In this document: one piece after another, positions 24,486 through 34,110 of the stretch
Numbering within the stretch: position 1 is the first letter of the stretch
Layout of the letters: the number at the start of each line of letters is the position of its first letter
DNA from: Corynebacterium kalidii
GTDB lineage: Bacteria; Actinomycetota; Actinomycetes; Mycobacteriales; Mycobacteriaceae
Direction of reading: 5' to 3'
Assembly: GCF_022869005.1 (NCBI RefSeq)
Contig: NZ_JALIEA010000010.1
Location: 136,782-200,781, forward strand
DNA: 64,000 nt
Translations under genes and position numbers: made by a program
The notes under the pieces: generated by a model
Seen by the model: the letters and a program-made list of their open reading frames with translations, nothing else
What the model was told of the DNA's origin: nothing
Databases searched by the model: none

Positions 24486-27035
24486 TCAGGGGGTGTCGAT
24501 CATGGTGGGGACGGGAACCTGAAGTTGTGTGGCGATCGGAGTATAGAGATCGACACCTTCCTCCTGTGTCTGCAGGGACAGTAGGAGTGCGTATCGAACT
24601 GGTTGACCCTCACGGCCGGTACGTTTGTTGTACTTCCACCATCCACCCACGGGGAACACCGCGAGGCTGTTGCAACGGGATAACTCGGCACCGGTGCCGT
24701 ACCAGTCGTCCTGGTGGAGTGACCCGAGTCCTTGTCGGCGAGGGCCGAGGGTCCATCGTTTGGACGCATCCTTGCCCGGTGAATTCCCTTCTTCCTCCCG
24801 TTGTGCTGTGTTGCTCACGCGTGCGATGAACTGCTGTTGTGTTTCAGTGGAGTCCTGGAGATCGAAGCGAAGGCCGTGGGAGGCATAGCTGTGGCGCCTC
24901 TGCCATCCACGACGTGATGCGGACGGTTCGATGAAGTAGGACAAGGTCACTCGGAGACGTACATCCTTCTCACCCAGCGCTTCGAGTGCTTCCGCGGGCC
25001 AAGGAAGGTCGTGCAGGCGAAGGGAGCGCATGGAGAACTCTCTCCCCTCAAAGGGGGTGAACTGATCCTGAGTGACGAGCGTGACTGCCTGCCGTGAGGA
25101 GTTCAGGACAGCGTCCTCGGTCGGTACGCCCCAGCCGAACGTCCGGAGCAGAACCTCGATCTCATGTTTACTGCCCCGTCGAGCTGTGTCGATCTCACGC
25201 TTCATCGATGGCGTCCATTCTGCGCAATGCGGCAGAAGGCCACGGATAGTTTCCGGCCAGTAGTCGGGGTAACGCTGCATCGCAAGGACCGCGAGCCGGG
25301 CTGCCTGCGCAGTCGCTGCACTTGTTGCGTTAGCGGACGTTAAAGCGGTATCTGATGTGACTCCTGTTGAACGTAGCGACAACAGCGGATGACGCTCGTG
25401 AATGTTCTTGCCGTCGCTGAGGACATTCCCTCCCTCCATGCAGATGTCCGGCTTCAACGGCCATTTCGAGTGGTCAAACAGGAGTGACGTGCTGCTGTGT
25501 GGTGAGAGGTCCCCAGAGGCTGCAATCGGCGACCAGCTGTCGTGCTGTGCGTCTGAGGGGCGTTCTGTGAGTTGGGTCGATGCACCGACGGTCAGGGCAT
25601 TCCATGCCTGGGCAGGGTCCTGAATCGCTGAGACAGCAGAAGCCTGACGATGTTTCTCCTGGTAGTGCGGAGGGTTGAGGTTGCCGGCCGCTATCACGAA
25701 CAGGCGGCTGCTGTGAGGGTCGGGATCAGAGATCAGACGGAACTGATCACCTTCACGCATGCTGTCCGTTCCTGCGGCGATCGCGTCGATTGCCGCAGAC
25801 CACAGTGTCGGTTCCCCTGGTCGACCATCGGGTGTGGAACTCAGTGTGAGGCAGAAAACCCGGGGCCTCGGGTAAGTGATCTCGGGGAGGGCGACGGCCT
25901 CCGTTGTTGCTGTTCCGCGATCGGCTATCTCGATTTTTGGTTCTCGACGATCGGGAACCATACGTACGGATTCGAGTCGATGGAGTAGAGGGACCGTTTG
26001 AGTCGTGGTGAAATGGTCGTCGAGGTGGGGCCCGTACAGCGCAAGCCCGGCCATGGAGGTGCCGTGTGCGTGCGTGGCGGTGTTATCGGCCGGCCAACCG
26101 TTGATCGCCTGGTGGTCGCTGTGTGCGAGAGCATCGCGGAGCAGACTATGAGCGCGTAGGACTCCGCTGTCGAGAAGGCAGACGGCCGGTGCATCCAGGT
26201 CGGGCGGGGTCACCCGATCCGCCAGATCGGTAACGTGCTCCTGTTGGATCATTCGACTCAGGTCTTCCACAGTGTCGATGAAGTCAGGGCTACGGATCTC
26301 GGCGATCGGAACGGGTGTCGAGGGGAGGGGGATGAGTTCTTCCCACGTTGCTTCGACCCAGACTACGAGGCGGCCCGATAGTTGAAGTGACCGTTCGCGT
26401 CTCCGTAGTCCGAACATGTCCGCAAATGCCTCAAACGCTGGCAGGGCTTCCTCCGTGGAACGGAGCCACAGTTGCCACCAGTGTTTCCCGCGAGTCGGAG
26501 GCTCGCCGTCGGACGTCCATAGATCCCTGAGGAACGCTGCCCGGACTTCGGCCATGTTCGCGATGAGTTCGTGGTTTTTCGGGTTGCTGTTCCGAGTCTC
26601 CTTCTCCAGGAAGTCCTGAAAGAGCTTCAGGAATGTCTCCCGATGGTCGTCAGACACCCACACTACTGCACGCTCCGGTAGATCGTCCGTCGCCGCGTGA
26701 AATGAAAGAAGTAGCCACTGTGGCTGCTTTGGTGAGGTACGGTGCGGTGTCAGTTTGCTGAGCTTGTCAAGCTTGAGTGGATACTTAGCGCTGTCACCTT
26801 CGATGACGATGATGGATCCCGTCGCCCTGAGCCTGTCGTCGAGATCGCTGAGTGCCTTTCTGCGAAGGTCGGTCTCGGTAAGAGCTTTATTGGTATCCGT
26901 GAGGACCTTGTTGCCGTGACTTCGGCGATCAACAGTGCGGACTCGCTGTTTACCGCCTCGTCGTGCTGAAAACTCTCTCGTATCGGAGAATCCTGCGACG
27001 AAGAGGTGGTCGAGAGTGTGGTGTTCGTCAGCCAA
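24486..27035 (-). CDS. ietS: Subtilisin-like serine protease of an IetAS antiphage system
   Basis: An 849-residue S8 protease. Start is TTG at 27035 with GGAGGG upstream; it overlaps the ATPase gene by 8 bases. The catalytic triad can be read as Asp289 (CLLDSGV), His324 (HAHGTSMAG) and Ser572 (ANATSAATAQ), with oxyanion Asn452 in IAAGN. About 280 N-terminal residues precede the protease domain and about 250 follow. There is no signal peptide, so it acts in the cytosol. Large intracellular subtilases paired with an AAA+ ATPase are known as IetAS, first seen as a plasmid incompatibility/toxin pair and later as a phage-defence system. Base composition is visibly lower in GC than in neighbouring housekeeping genes. 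Confidence 0.85.
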   Translation of the reverse strand: MADEHHTLDHLFVAGFSDTREFSARRGGKQRVRTVDRRSHGNKVLTDTNKALTETDLRRKALSDLDDRLRATGSIIVIEGDSAKYPLKLDKLSKLTPHRTSPKQPQWLLLSFHAATDDLPERAVVWVSDDHRETFLKLFQDFLEKETRNSNPKNHELIANMAEVRAAFLRDLWTSDGEPPTRGKHWWQLWLRSTEEALPAFEAFADMFGLRRRERSLQLSGRLVVWVEATWEELIPLPSTPVPIAEIRSPDFIDTVEDLSRMIQQEHVTDLADRVTPPDLDAPAVCLLDSGVLRAHSLLRDALAHSDHQAINGWPADNTATHAHGTSMAGLALYGPHLDDHFTTTQTVPLLHRLESVRMVPDRREPKIEIADRGTATTEAVALPEITYPRPRVFCLTLSSTPDGRPGEPTLWSAAIDAIAAGTDSMREGDQFRLISDPDPHSSRLFVIAAGNLNPPHYQEKHRQASAVSAIQDPAQAWNALTVGASTQLTERPSDAQHDSWSPIAASGDLSPHSSTSLLFDHSKWPLKPDICMEGGNVLSDGKNIHERHPLLSLRSTGVTSDTALTSANATSAATAQAARLAVLAMQRYPDYWPETIRGLLPHCAEWTPSMKREIDTARRGSKHEIEVLLRTFGWGVPTEDAVLNSSRQAVTLVTQDQFTPFEGREFSMRSLRLHDLPWPAEALEALGEKDVRLRVTLSYFIEPSASRRGWQRRHSYASHGLRFDLQDSTETQQQFIARVSNTAQREEEGNSPGKDASKRWTLGPRRQGLGSLHQDDWYGTGAELSRCNSLAVFPVGGWWKYNKRTGREGQPVRYALLLSLQTQEEGVDLYTPIATQLQVPVPTMIDTP

Positions 27036-27996
27036 GACTTGCCGCCCTCCGTGTAGTCAAGGCATTCACCACATCGTCGCGTTCGACGCGAGTCTTGCCA
27101 CGCATGAGTACCGCCTTGGCGGCAGACTCCGCAGCCTTGACCAGCTCGGCATGGCTCAGACCCTCCGTTAATGCTCCGAGCTTCGCCATGCTGGTTCCCT
27201 GTGCCAGTGTCCCTAGACGGGCACGCATCACGGCGGTCGCCTGCCGAGCGTCGGGAAGACTGTATGCCAGGACAGCGTCGAAACGTCTGAAAAGTGCCTT
27301 GTCGAGAATGCTGCGATGGTTCGTCGCGGCCAGAACGAGGGATTCTGGGCTGGCATCTTCAAGGAAGACCAGGAAGGAGTTGAGTATGCGGCGGGCTTCG
27401 CCGACGTCGTTGCCTGACCGGTCAGCACCGAGAGCATCGAATTCGTCGAAGAGATACACAGCGCGGTGTCGTGCCACTGCGTCGAATACGGTTCGCAATT
27501 TGCCTGCGGTCTCACCCATGAACTTACTCAGGAGCCCGTCGAGTCGGACGGTGTACATCGGCAGCGACAGTTCGGTGGCGAGTACCGAGGCCGTCATGGT
27601 CTTACCGGTCCCCGGCGGGCCTTCAAGCAGGAGTCGGTGGGCAGGCGCGAAACCATGGTCGAGGAGTACCCTCCGCTGTCGTTGCTCGGCAAGAACCTGG
27701 ACTACCTGGTCATGCAGCTCGCGCGGAAGAACAAGGTCGCTCAGACGGACATCCGGTTCGGAAGCCTCGACAAGTTCGGCCAAGTCGCCGCGTGGACGGT
27801 CAAGCGAGGTGACATTGCGCAACGGGGGCTGTGCCCGTGACGCGTCCACGGCTTTCTTGATGTCCCCGGCGAGAACATGATGTCCCCGTTTGGCCTCTTT
27901 GGCCGCTACTTGCAGTGCAACCGAGTAGAAGGTGGAGTCGTCCCCCGACGCATGGCTGCGCACCATCGCGGTGATCTGTTCGCCCAGGCCCGCCAC
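27028..27996 (-). CDS. ietA: AAA+ ATPase of an IetAS antiphage system
   Basis: A 322-residue ATPase from GTG 27996, which follows GGAGGGAGG at good spacing and gives the usual family N-terminus (EQITAMVRSHASGDD, then AAKEAKRGHH). A longer frame to 28080 is less likely. Walker A GPPGTGKT at 126-133, Walker B YLFDEFD at 181-187, sensor 1 LAATNH, and arginine finger LFRRFD. It overlaps the protease gene and lies 86 bases after hsdR in the same direction. In IetAS the ATPase is thought to restrain or direct the protease; the mechanism is unsettled. It may have its own weak promoter in the 86-base gap. Confidence 0.88.
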   Translation of the reverse strand: MAGLGEQITAMVRSHASGDDSTFYSVALQVAAKEAKRGHHVLAGDIKKAVDASRAQPPLRNVTSLDRPRGDLAELVEASEPDVRLSDLVLPRELHDQVVQVLAEQRQRRVLLDHGFAPAHRLLLEGPPGTGKTMTASVLATELSLPMYTVRLDGLLSKFMGETAGKLRTVFDAVARHRAVYLFDEFDALGADRSGNDVGEARRILNSFLVFLEDASPESLVLAATNHRSILDKALFRRFDAVLAYSLPDARQATAVMRARLGTLAQGTSMAKLGALTEGLSHAELVKAAESAAKAVLMRGKTRVERDDVVNALTTRRAASLG

Positions 27997-28082
27997 GGCA
28001 CGCCTCCCTCCACAGTCGATCACGTACAGTGGCTTCACTGTAGCGTAGGGAGTGGACGTGAAGTGAGTGGAGCAGGGCAAGG

Positions 28083-31000
28083 TTACCGGACACCTTCTTC
28101 AGCGAAGCGCGGCGCCATCGCCTCCATCTGCTGCATCAGCTGGACCACGGCTTCCTTCTGCTTGCTCGGCGGGTACTTGTATTTGCGTAGCAGGCGTTTG
28201 ATGTTGGACCGCAGTTTGGCTTTCACGTCGTCACGCACGGTCCAGTCGGTGCGGATGTCCCGGCGCATCGTCGCCACGAGCTCGCGGGCGATGACGGCGA
28301 GAGTGTCACTGCCCATCACGTCGATGGCGGTGTCGTCCTCGCGGGCGAGCATGTCGTAGAACGCCAACTCGTCGGTGTGCAGTGGTGGCTCGAACCGGTT
28401 GCCGCGGTTCGCTTCCTCCACGACTTCCTTGGCGAGCTCCACGAGTTCGGAGATCACCTGTGCGGCGGTGAGCTGCTGGTTGGTGTATCGGGCCATGAGT
28501 TTGTTGATCCGCTCGGAGAACATGGCGTGCCGGACCTCGTTGCCGTTGGTCGCCACGTTGGCCTCACGCAGGATGTCGGCCCGCAGTCCCTCGATCGCGA
28601 GCTGCGCCTTGTCCGCCGTGGCGGCGTCCTTTTCCCACGACGGGGTCAACTGGTCGAGGGAGGGACGCTCCAGTCCGGCCTCGGAGTAGATGTCGACCAC
28701 CCCGTCCGTTTCTGCGGCGGTGACGACGATGTCACCGAGGAGACGCCGGATGTCGTCGGGGATGGGTTCGCCGCGGGCGACCCGGTCCTGGGCATCGAGC
28801 TTGGCCATCCAGGTGCGAATGTCGGTGTAGAACTTCACCTGGGGGCGCAGTTCATTGAAGGTGGAGGTACCGCCAGCCAGCGCGGCGGCGCGGGCGAGTT
28901 TGCTGGAGAGGTCACGGAAGGAGTCTGCGAGGGGGCGTGCTTCCGGATCCTCCGGGTCGGTGTTGCCTGGGGTACGTGGGGAGCGGAGCCGGGACGTGGC
29001 CTCGCGGACGGCGCGGAGCCAGCCTTGTTGCGGATTGTGTTCGACCGCGGCCCGCCAGTCGATGTCAACGAGCTCGTCGAGGGAAACCAGTAGATCGCGG
29101 ACGATGCTCTCGGCTTCATCGGTGGACTGTCCGAGCACCTTCCTTCCGCTCTCCGCCGCATCAGTGGTGAACTCTTTGAGCGCCTTGGCGAGGTTGTCGA
29201 CCAGGGGCGCGTAGGCGACGAGCAGCCCGTCGGTCTTGCCGCGGAAGGTGCGGTTCACCCGGGCGAGGGTCTGCATCAGCAGCGCGCCTTTGAGAGGCCG
29301 GTCGACGTACAGGGTGTGCAGCGCCGGGGCGTCGAAGCCGGTGAGCATCATGTCCTTGACGATGACGATCTCGAGGTCGTCGTCTGGGTCTTTGAGACGC
29401 TTCTTCACCGCGGCAGTGGCACTGGGCCGTCGCATGTGTTTCCGGATGTCGGCGGTGTCGGTGGGACTGGCGGTGTAGACGACCTTGACCTTCCCCTTGT
29501 CGTCGGTGTCGCTATGCCAGTCGGGACGCAGGGTGGTGATCTCCTCGTAGAGGCGTGCCGCGATGGACCGGGTGGCGCAGACGATCATGGCTTTACCCGG
29601 GCCGCCGACGAACTGCTGCATTGACTCCCGGCGGTCCTCCCAGTGCCGGACAACATCGTGAGCGAGGGTGGCGACTCGCTGAGGTGCGCCGTAGACAGTG
29701 TCGAGGACGGTGACGCTGCGTTGCAGGCGGTCCTTGTCGGCGTCGTCGAGCCCGGTGGTGGCCTCTTCGGCTGCGTCGTCGATGTCTGCGTCGTCGAGGT
29801 CGTCGGCACGGTTGAGCTTGATCAGTCGTGACTCGAAGTAGACGGGGACAGTGGCTCCGTCGGCGACGGCGCGGTTGAGGTCGTAGATGTCGATGTCGTC
29901 GCCGAAGACGCGGCGGGTGTCGCGTTCCCCTTCGGCGATGGGTGTGCCGGTGAAGGCGATGAGAGTGGAGTGGGGCAGGGCATTTTTGAGGTGGGCCGCG
30001 TAGCCGTCGATGTTGTCGTAGTGGCTGCGGTGGGCTTCATCGACCATGACGATGATGTTGCGGCGTTCGGAGAGCACCGGGTGGTCGGCGCCAGAGTCTC
30101 GTTCAGCCCGGGTGAGGCCGAACTTCTGGAGCGTGGTGAACAGGATGCCGCCGCTACCGCGGGCGCTGAGTTGCTGGCGCAGTTCGTCGCGGGAGGCGAC
30201 CTGTGCCGGGGCTTCGGGGAGCAGGGTGCTGGTCTGGAAGCCGTCGAAGAGCTGGCTGTCGAGTTCGGTGCGGTCGGTGACGACGACGATCGTGGGGTTC
30301 GCCAGGCGTGGGTGTTGCATCACCGCGGCAGCGTAGAGTTCCATCTCCATGGACTTTCCGGAGCCTTGGGTGTGCCAGACCACACCGGCCCGTCCGTCGC
30401 TGTCGACGGCGTGGACGGTGCTGCCGACGGCTTTGGTGACGGCGAAGTACTGGTGGGGTTTCGCGATGCGCATCGCCAGGCCTTGGTCACTCTGGTCGTA
30501 GGCGATGAATTCGCGGATGAGCTGGTTGAAGCGTTCGATGTTGAAGATGCCGTCGACGAGCAGGTCGAGGCCGTCGGCGGGGAGTCCGTCGTCGCCGAGG
30601 ACGGTGTCGTCGGCGAGGCGGCCGTCGTCGTCGACGTTCCAGGGGGCGAAGTGGTGCCAGGGGGTGAAGGGGGTGCCGTAGCGGGCGTTGATGCCGTCGC
30701 TGGCGACGATGACCTGGGCGAAGCGGAAGGCGGTGGGGAATTCGTCGATGTAGGTCTGCAGCTGGTTGTAGGCGTCTTCGGGCGTGGAGGTGCTGGCGGC
30801 GTTCTTCAGCTCGAAGAAGGCCAGGGGGAGGCCGTTGACGTAGCAGACGATGTCGAAGCGGCGTTCCTTGCCGTTGTTGCGCAGGGTGACCTGGTTGACG
30901 GCGTGGTAGGTGTTCTTGTCCACGTTGGCGGACAGGAAGGTGATGACGGGGTTGACCTGCTGCCCGTCGTTGTCGATGTAGGTGATGCCGCGGTAGCCCC

Positions 31001-31280
31001 TGATGAGGATGTCGTGGATGCGGTTGTTCTCGGTGATGGCGTCCTGCGACTTGGGGGTGAGGACCTCGTTGGTGGCTTGGTGGAGGTACTCCTGGGGCAC
31101 GTCGGGGTTGAGCACCATCAGCGCTTTGGTCAGCGTGGTGTGCAGGACGAGGTCTCCCCAGTTGTCGCGTTGGCCGGAGCCGGGTGAGATGTTGGTGCCG
31201 TGCAGGGTGGGCCACTCGGAGCGTGCGAGCAGGTCGAGGGTGCGTGCTTCCCACGCGTCTTCGTTCATCAGTGGTTCCAT
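28083..31280 (-). CDS. hsdR: Type I restriction endonuclease subunit R
   Basis: A 1065-residue motor/nuclease subunit. N-terminal PD-(D/E)xK nuclease with Asp143 and Glu157-x-Lys159 (FDIV...FELKN); SF2 helicase with Walker A TQGSGKS (304-310) and DEAH (414-417), later motif VI QTLARVNR, and a helical C-terminus for binding the methylase core. All key residues are present, so it should be active: with HsdM and HsdS it translocates and cuts unmethylated DNA. It starts 5 bases after the hsdS stop. A second in-frame ATG 12 bases downstream is possible. Confidence 0.95.
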   Translation of the reverse strand: MEPLMNEDAWEARTLDLLARSEWPTLHGTNISPGSGQRDNWGDLVLHTTLTKALMVLNPDVPQEYLHQATNEVLTPKSQDAITENNRIHDILIRGYRGITYIDNDGQQVNPVITFLSANVDKNTYHAVNQVTLRNNGKERRFDIVCYVNGLPLAFFELKNAASTSTPEDAYNQLQTYIDEFPTAFRFAQVIVASDGINARYGTPFTPWHHFAPWNVDDDGRLADDTVLGDDGLPADGLDLLVDGIFNIERFNQLIREFIAYDQSDQGLAMRIAKPHQYFAVTKAVGSTVHAVDSDGRAGVVWHTQGSGKSMEMELYAAAVMQHPRLANPTIVVVTDRTELDSQLFDGFQTSTLLPEAPAQVASRDELRQQLSARGSGGILFTTLQKFGLTRAERDSGADHPVLSERRNIIVMVDEAHRSHYDNIDGYAAHLKNALPHSTLIAFTGTPIAEGERDTRRVFGDDIDIYDLNRAVADGATVPVYFESRLIKLNRADDLDDADIDDAAEEATTGLDDADKDRLQRSVTVLDTVYGAPQRVATLAHDVVRHWEDRRESMQQFVGGPGKAMIVCATRSIAARLYEEITTLRPDWHSDTDDKGKVKVVYTASPTDTADIRKHMRRPSATAAVKKRLKDPDDDLEIVIVKDMMLTGFDAPALHTLYVDRPLKGALLMQTLARVNRTFRGKTDGLLVAYAPLVDNLAKALKEFTTDAAESGRKVLGQSTDEAESIVRDLLVSLDELVDIDWRAAVEHNPQQGWLRAVREATSRLRSPRTPGNTDPEDPEARPLADSFRDLSSKLARAAALAGGTSTFNELRPQVKFYTDIRTWMAKLDAQDRVARGEPIPDDIRRLLGDIVVTAAETDGVVDIYSEAGLERPSLDQLTPSWEKDAATADKAQLAIEGLRADILREANVATNGNEVRHAMFSERINKLMARYTNQQLTAAQVISELVELAKEVVEEANRGNRFEPPLHTDELAFYDMLAREDDTAIDVMGSDTLAVIARELVATMRRDIRTDWTVRDDVKAKLRSNIKRLLRKYKYPPSKQKEAVVQLMQQMEAMAPRFAEEGVR

Positions 31281-31285
31281 GGTGG

Positions 31286-32506
31286 TCAGACCTCTTTCTC
31301 TACTCGTTTCTCTGCGTCACGGACGGTGATCTTGCCGCTCATAAGCAGGGGGAGGAGTTCATCGCGGGCGGCGGCGAGGGTGCGGGATTCATTGCGGGCT
31401 GCTCCGAGACGGCGGAGCAGTGCATCGGAGAATTCCTCGAACTCTTTCAGACGTTCGGGATCTGGTAGTGGTACCGAATAGTCGGCCAGTTCTTTCGCCT
31501 GGACTCGTTGTCGACCAGACGTCCCGGTACGCCGCTGCGAAGCGAACTCGCGGAACCGGTCGCTAGTGCCGACGAGGTAAGGGACAACGGGAGGAATCTC
31601 ATGTCGTGCACGGAGGACGATGTATTCAGTGGATCCATAACATATTTCATCTTCCTCCAGGAAGTCGACCCACGCTGCCTTGCCATTCTCGAAGCAGGGG
31701 GTAATTCTCGCGAGGAGGGTGTCCCCATTCTGGAAACGGGCACCACCTTTCGGATCACGTTCTCCCCACTCTGTGACGAGGAGGCCGCGCTCCGGGAGGT
31801 TCTTCATGTCGAGGTAAGGAGCTGTCGGCTCCTTTACGGTGGGCAGCTTAGGGTTGATGTCGACGATGTCCTGCAGGTCGAAGACTGTGGAGGCGTCTTT
31901 GGATAGTCGGTTCCATCGAGAGCGAAGCAGTTCGCGTCCGACTTCAATGGCTTGCGTGTTGGCTGCGATCTTGTCGTCCAGAGGGGCGAGAACATTGGCG
32001 ACCGATTCTTGAGTATGGAAACTTGGAAGACGGAAAGTGTATGTTTCTGAGAAAAGCTTGTACTGGAAGTTCGATATTCCCGTGGACTGGTTTTGGTACT
32101 CCCACGAACCTCCTTGGTTCCACCAGTTCTGAAGGTGATAGTAGAGCCATCGGGAGTCAACGAAATTGTGATCAGGACGTATTAGCCTGCAGAAGCTTGC
32201 TGGGATCAGATCAATATTCGATTTACTGACCATGTCTGCAGAGATGAGGACCGTTCTTCCGGTCGGTCGATCCTTTGTGCCACCAGATATCTCTAGAACA
32301 ATATCGCCAGCGCGAAGGGTCCTGGAATCGACTACTTTCTCTTTCTCATACCGGCACGGAAGTTTTCCGATGTTCTTATGTTGTGCGGCTGGAAAGTCCG
32401 CGCCGCGGAGAACTCGTACAGGGGTCAGGCCAGAGCTAGGGTGTTCCTCACCCCAGCCTCCGCCAATGACTTTTTCGACGATTTGGCCAAAATTTACGTT
32501 CGTCAC
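31286..32506 (-). CDS. hsdS: Type I restriction-modification specificity subunit S
   Basis: A 406-residue specificity subunit with the usual two target-recognition domains (about 1-165 and 205-365) and two conserved helices: the central spacer around LAPLDDKIAANTQAIEVG (173-190) and the C-terminal one ending in RDELLPLLMSGKI. GTG start at 32506 overlaps the hsdM stop (GTGA). The first recognition domain is clearly AT-richer than the rest of the operon, as expected for a domain exchanged between strains. It sets the bipartite DNA site, which cannot be predicted here. Confidence 0.92.
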   Translation of the reverse strand: MTNVNFGQIVEKVIGGGWGEEHPSSGLTPVRVLRGADFPAAQHKNIGKLPCRYEKEKVVDSRTLRAGDIVLEISGGTKDRPTGRTVLISADMVSKSNIDLIPASFCRLIRPDHNFVDSRWLYYHLQNWWNQGGSWEYQNQSTGISNFQYKLFSETYTFRLPSFHTQESVANVLAPLDDKIAANTQAIEVGRELLRSRWNRLSKDASTVFDLQDIVDINPKLPTVKEPTAPYLDMKNLPERGLLVTEWGERDPKGGARFQNGDTLLARITPCFENGKAAWVDFLEEDEICYGSTEYIVLRARHEIPPVVPYLVGTSDRFREFASQRRTGTSGRQRVQAKELADYSVPLPDPERLKEFEEFSDALLRRLGAARNESRTLAAARDELLPLLMSGKITVRDAEKRVEKEV

Positions 32507-34101
32507 TTCAACCTCCCCAGCTGCGCGCGCACGACAGCGTCCAGTCGAGCGGACTCGTCCAGTGCTGCAGTCAAGTCTTCAGTGAGTCGGGCGATCTTCT
32601 CGTCAATCGGCTCATCGTCCTCCTCTGCCTCCGGCGCGCCGACATAGCGGCCCGGGGTCATCGCGTAACCGGCCTGCTCGATCTCCTGCAGCTTTACCCG
32701 CTTGCAGAAACCCGGAACATCCTCGTATTCGCCCACCGCAGACTCGCGACCACGCCACGTCCGGTACGTGTTCGCGATCGTGTCGATGTCCTCATCAGAG
32801 AAGGTACGCTCCACCCGGTCCACCATGTGGCCCATCTCCCGGGCATCAATGAACAACACCTCCCCACGGCGATCTGTCTTCCCCCTCGCACCGATACCCT
32901 TGTCCATCGAGAAGAACCACACGCACACCGGGATCGCCACCGACCGGAACAGGTTCGGGGGCATCGCGATCACGCACGACACCACATCGTCGTCCAGCAT
33001 CGCCTCACGGATCTTGCCCTCGCCACCCGTGTTCGACGCCATCGTGCCGTTCGCCATCACCACAGCGGCCTCGCCCTGCACATCCAGCTTCGAGATGATG
33101 TGCTGCATCCACGCATAGTTCGCATTGCGCTTCGGCGGCACACCATAACGCCACCGGGCATCATCCTCCGTGCGTGCCCAGTCCTTGATGTTGAACGGGG
33201 GATTGGCAAGCACGAAATCCATCTGTTTGTCCGCGTGATAGTCGCGGGCGAACGTGTCACCCCAGCGGGACCCCAGGCCCATCGCGTCAATGCCGTGAAT
33301 CGCGAGGTTCATCTTCGCCATCCGCCACGTCCGCTCATTGAGCTCCTGGCCCCACACCGCCAACTGCGTCGGATCCTGGTCATGACGCTCCAGGAACTTC
33401 TCCGCCTGCACAAACATGCCACCCGACCCACAGCACGGGTCGTAGATCCGGCCCTCGTAGGGCTCCAGGATCTCCACCAACGTCCGTACCAGCACCGGGG
33501 GAGTGTAGAACTCCCCACCCCGCTTCCCTTCAGCCTTGGCGAACTTGTCCAGGAAGTACTCGTAGACCTCGCCCAACAGGTCACGGGCACGCGTGGCACC
33601 GTCCCCGCCGAACTGGGTGGAGTTGAACAGGTCGATCAATTCACCGAGCCTGCGCTGATCGATGTTGTCCCGGCCGTAGTTCGCCGGCAATGTGCCCTCC
33701 AGAGACGCATTGTCGGTGGACAAGGTGCGCATTGCCGCGTCGATCAGATCACCGACGGTCTGATGCTCACCCGTCGTCGGGCTCATCCGTCCCTTCGCGT
33801 TCTCCGCGATGAACGACCACCGTGCTTCCGGGGCAACCCAGAAAGCGCCGGCCGAGGTGTATTCGTCAGCGTCCTCGAGGGTCTCGGTGATGTACTCCTC
33901 GTCCTCTCCCGCCAGCTCCTCACGGATCGCCGCCCGACGGTCATCGAAGGCGTCAGAGACGTACTTCAGGAACACCAGGCCCAGGACCACGTCCTTGTAC
34001 TGGCTGGCATCCATGGAACCGCGCAACTTGTCCGCGGCCTTCCATAGTGTGTCCTTCAGCTCCTTCGCGGAGGACGGGGTCGGTGCTGTTTTCGTTGTCA
34101 C
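32503..34101 (-). CDS. hsdM: Type I restriction-modification methyltransferase subunit M
   Basis: A 532-residue N6-adenine methyltransferase. Helical HsdM N-terminal domain (about 11-150), motif I DPCCGSGG (221-228), catalytic motif IV NPPF (300-303), and the C-terminal tail that contacts HsdS. GTG 34101 follows AAGGA. It begins 9 bases after the stop of the preceding 651-residue protein gene, so the two are very likely co-transcribed. It modifies host sites and forms the core on which HsdR assembles. Confidence 0.95.
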   Translation of the reverse strand: MTTKTAPTPSSAKELKDTLWKAADKLRGSMDASQYKDVVLGLVFLKYVSDAFDDRRAAIREELAGEDEEYITETLEDADEYTSAGAFWVAPEARWSFIAENAKGRMSPTTGEHQTVGDLIDAAMRTLSTDNASLEGTLPANYGRDNIDQRRLGELIDLFNSTQFGGDGATRARDLLGEVYEYFLDKFAKAEGKRGGEFYTPPVLVRTLVEILEPYEGRIYDPCCGSGGMFVQAEKFLERHDQDPTQLAVWGQELNERTWRMAKMNLAIHGIDAMGLGSRWGDTFARDYHADKQMDFVLANPPFNIKDWARTEDDARWRYGVPPKRNANYAWMQHIISKLDVQGEAAVVMANGTMASNTGGEGKIREAMLDDDVVSCVIAMPPNLFRSVAIPVCVWFFSMDKGIGARGKTDRRGEVLFIDAREMGHMVDRVERTFSDEDIDTIANTYRTWRGRESAVGEYEDVPGFCKRVKLQEIEQAGYAMTPGRYVGAPEAEEDDEPIDEKIARLTEDLTAALDESARLDAVVRAQLGRLK

Positions 34102-34110
34102 GTCATGTCC

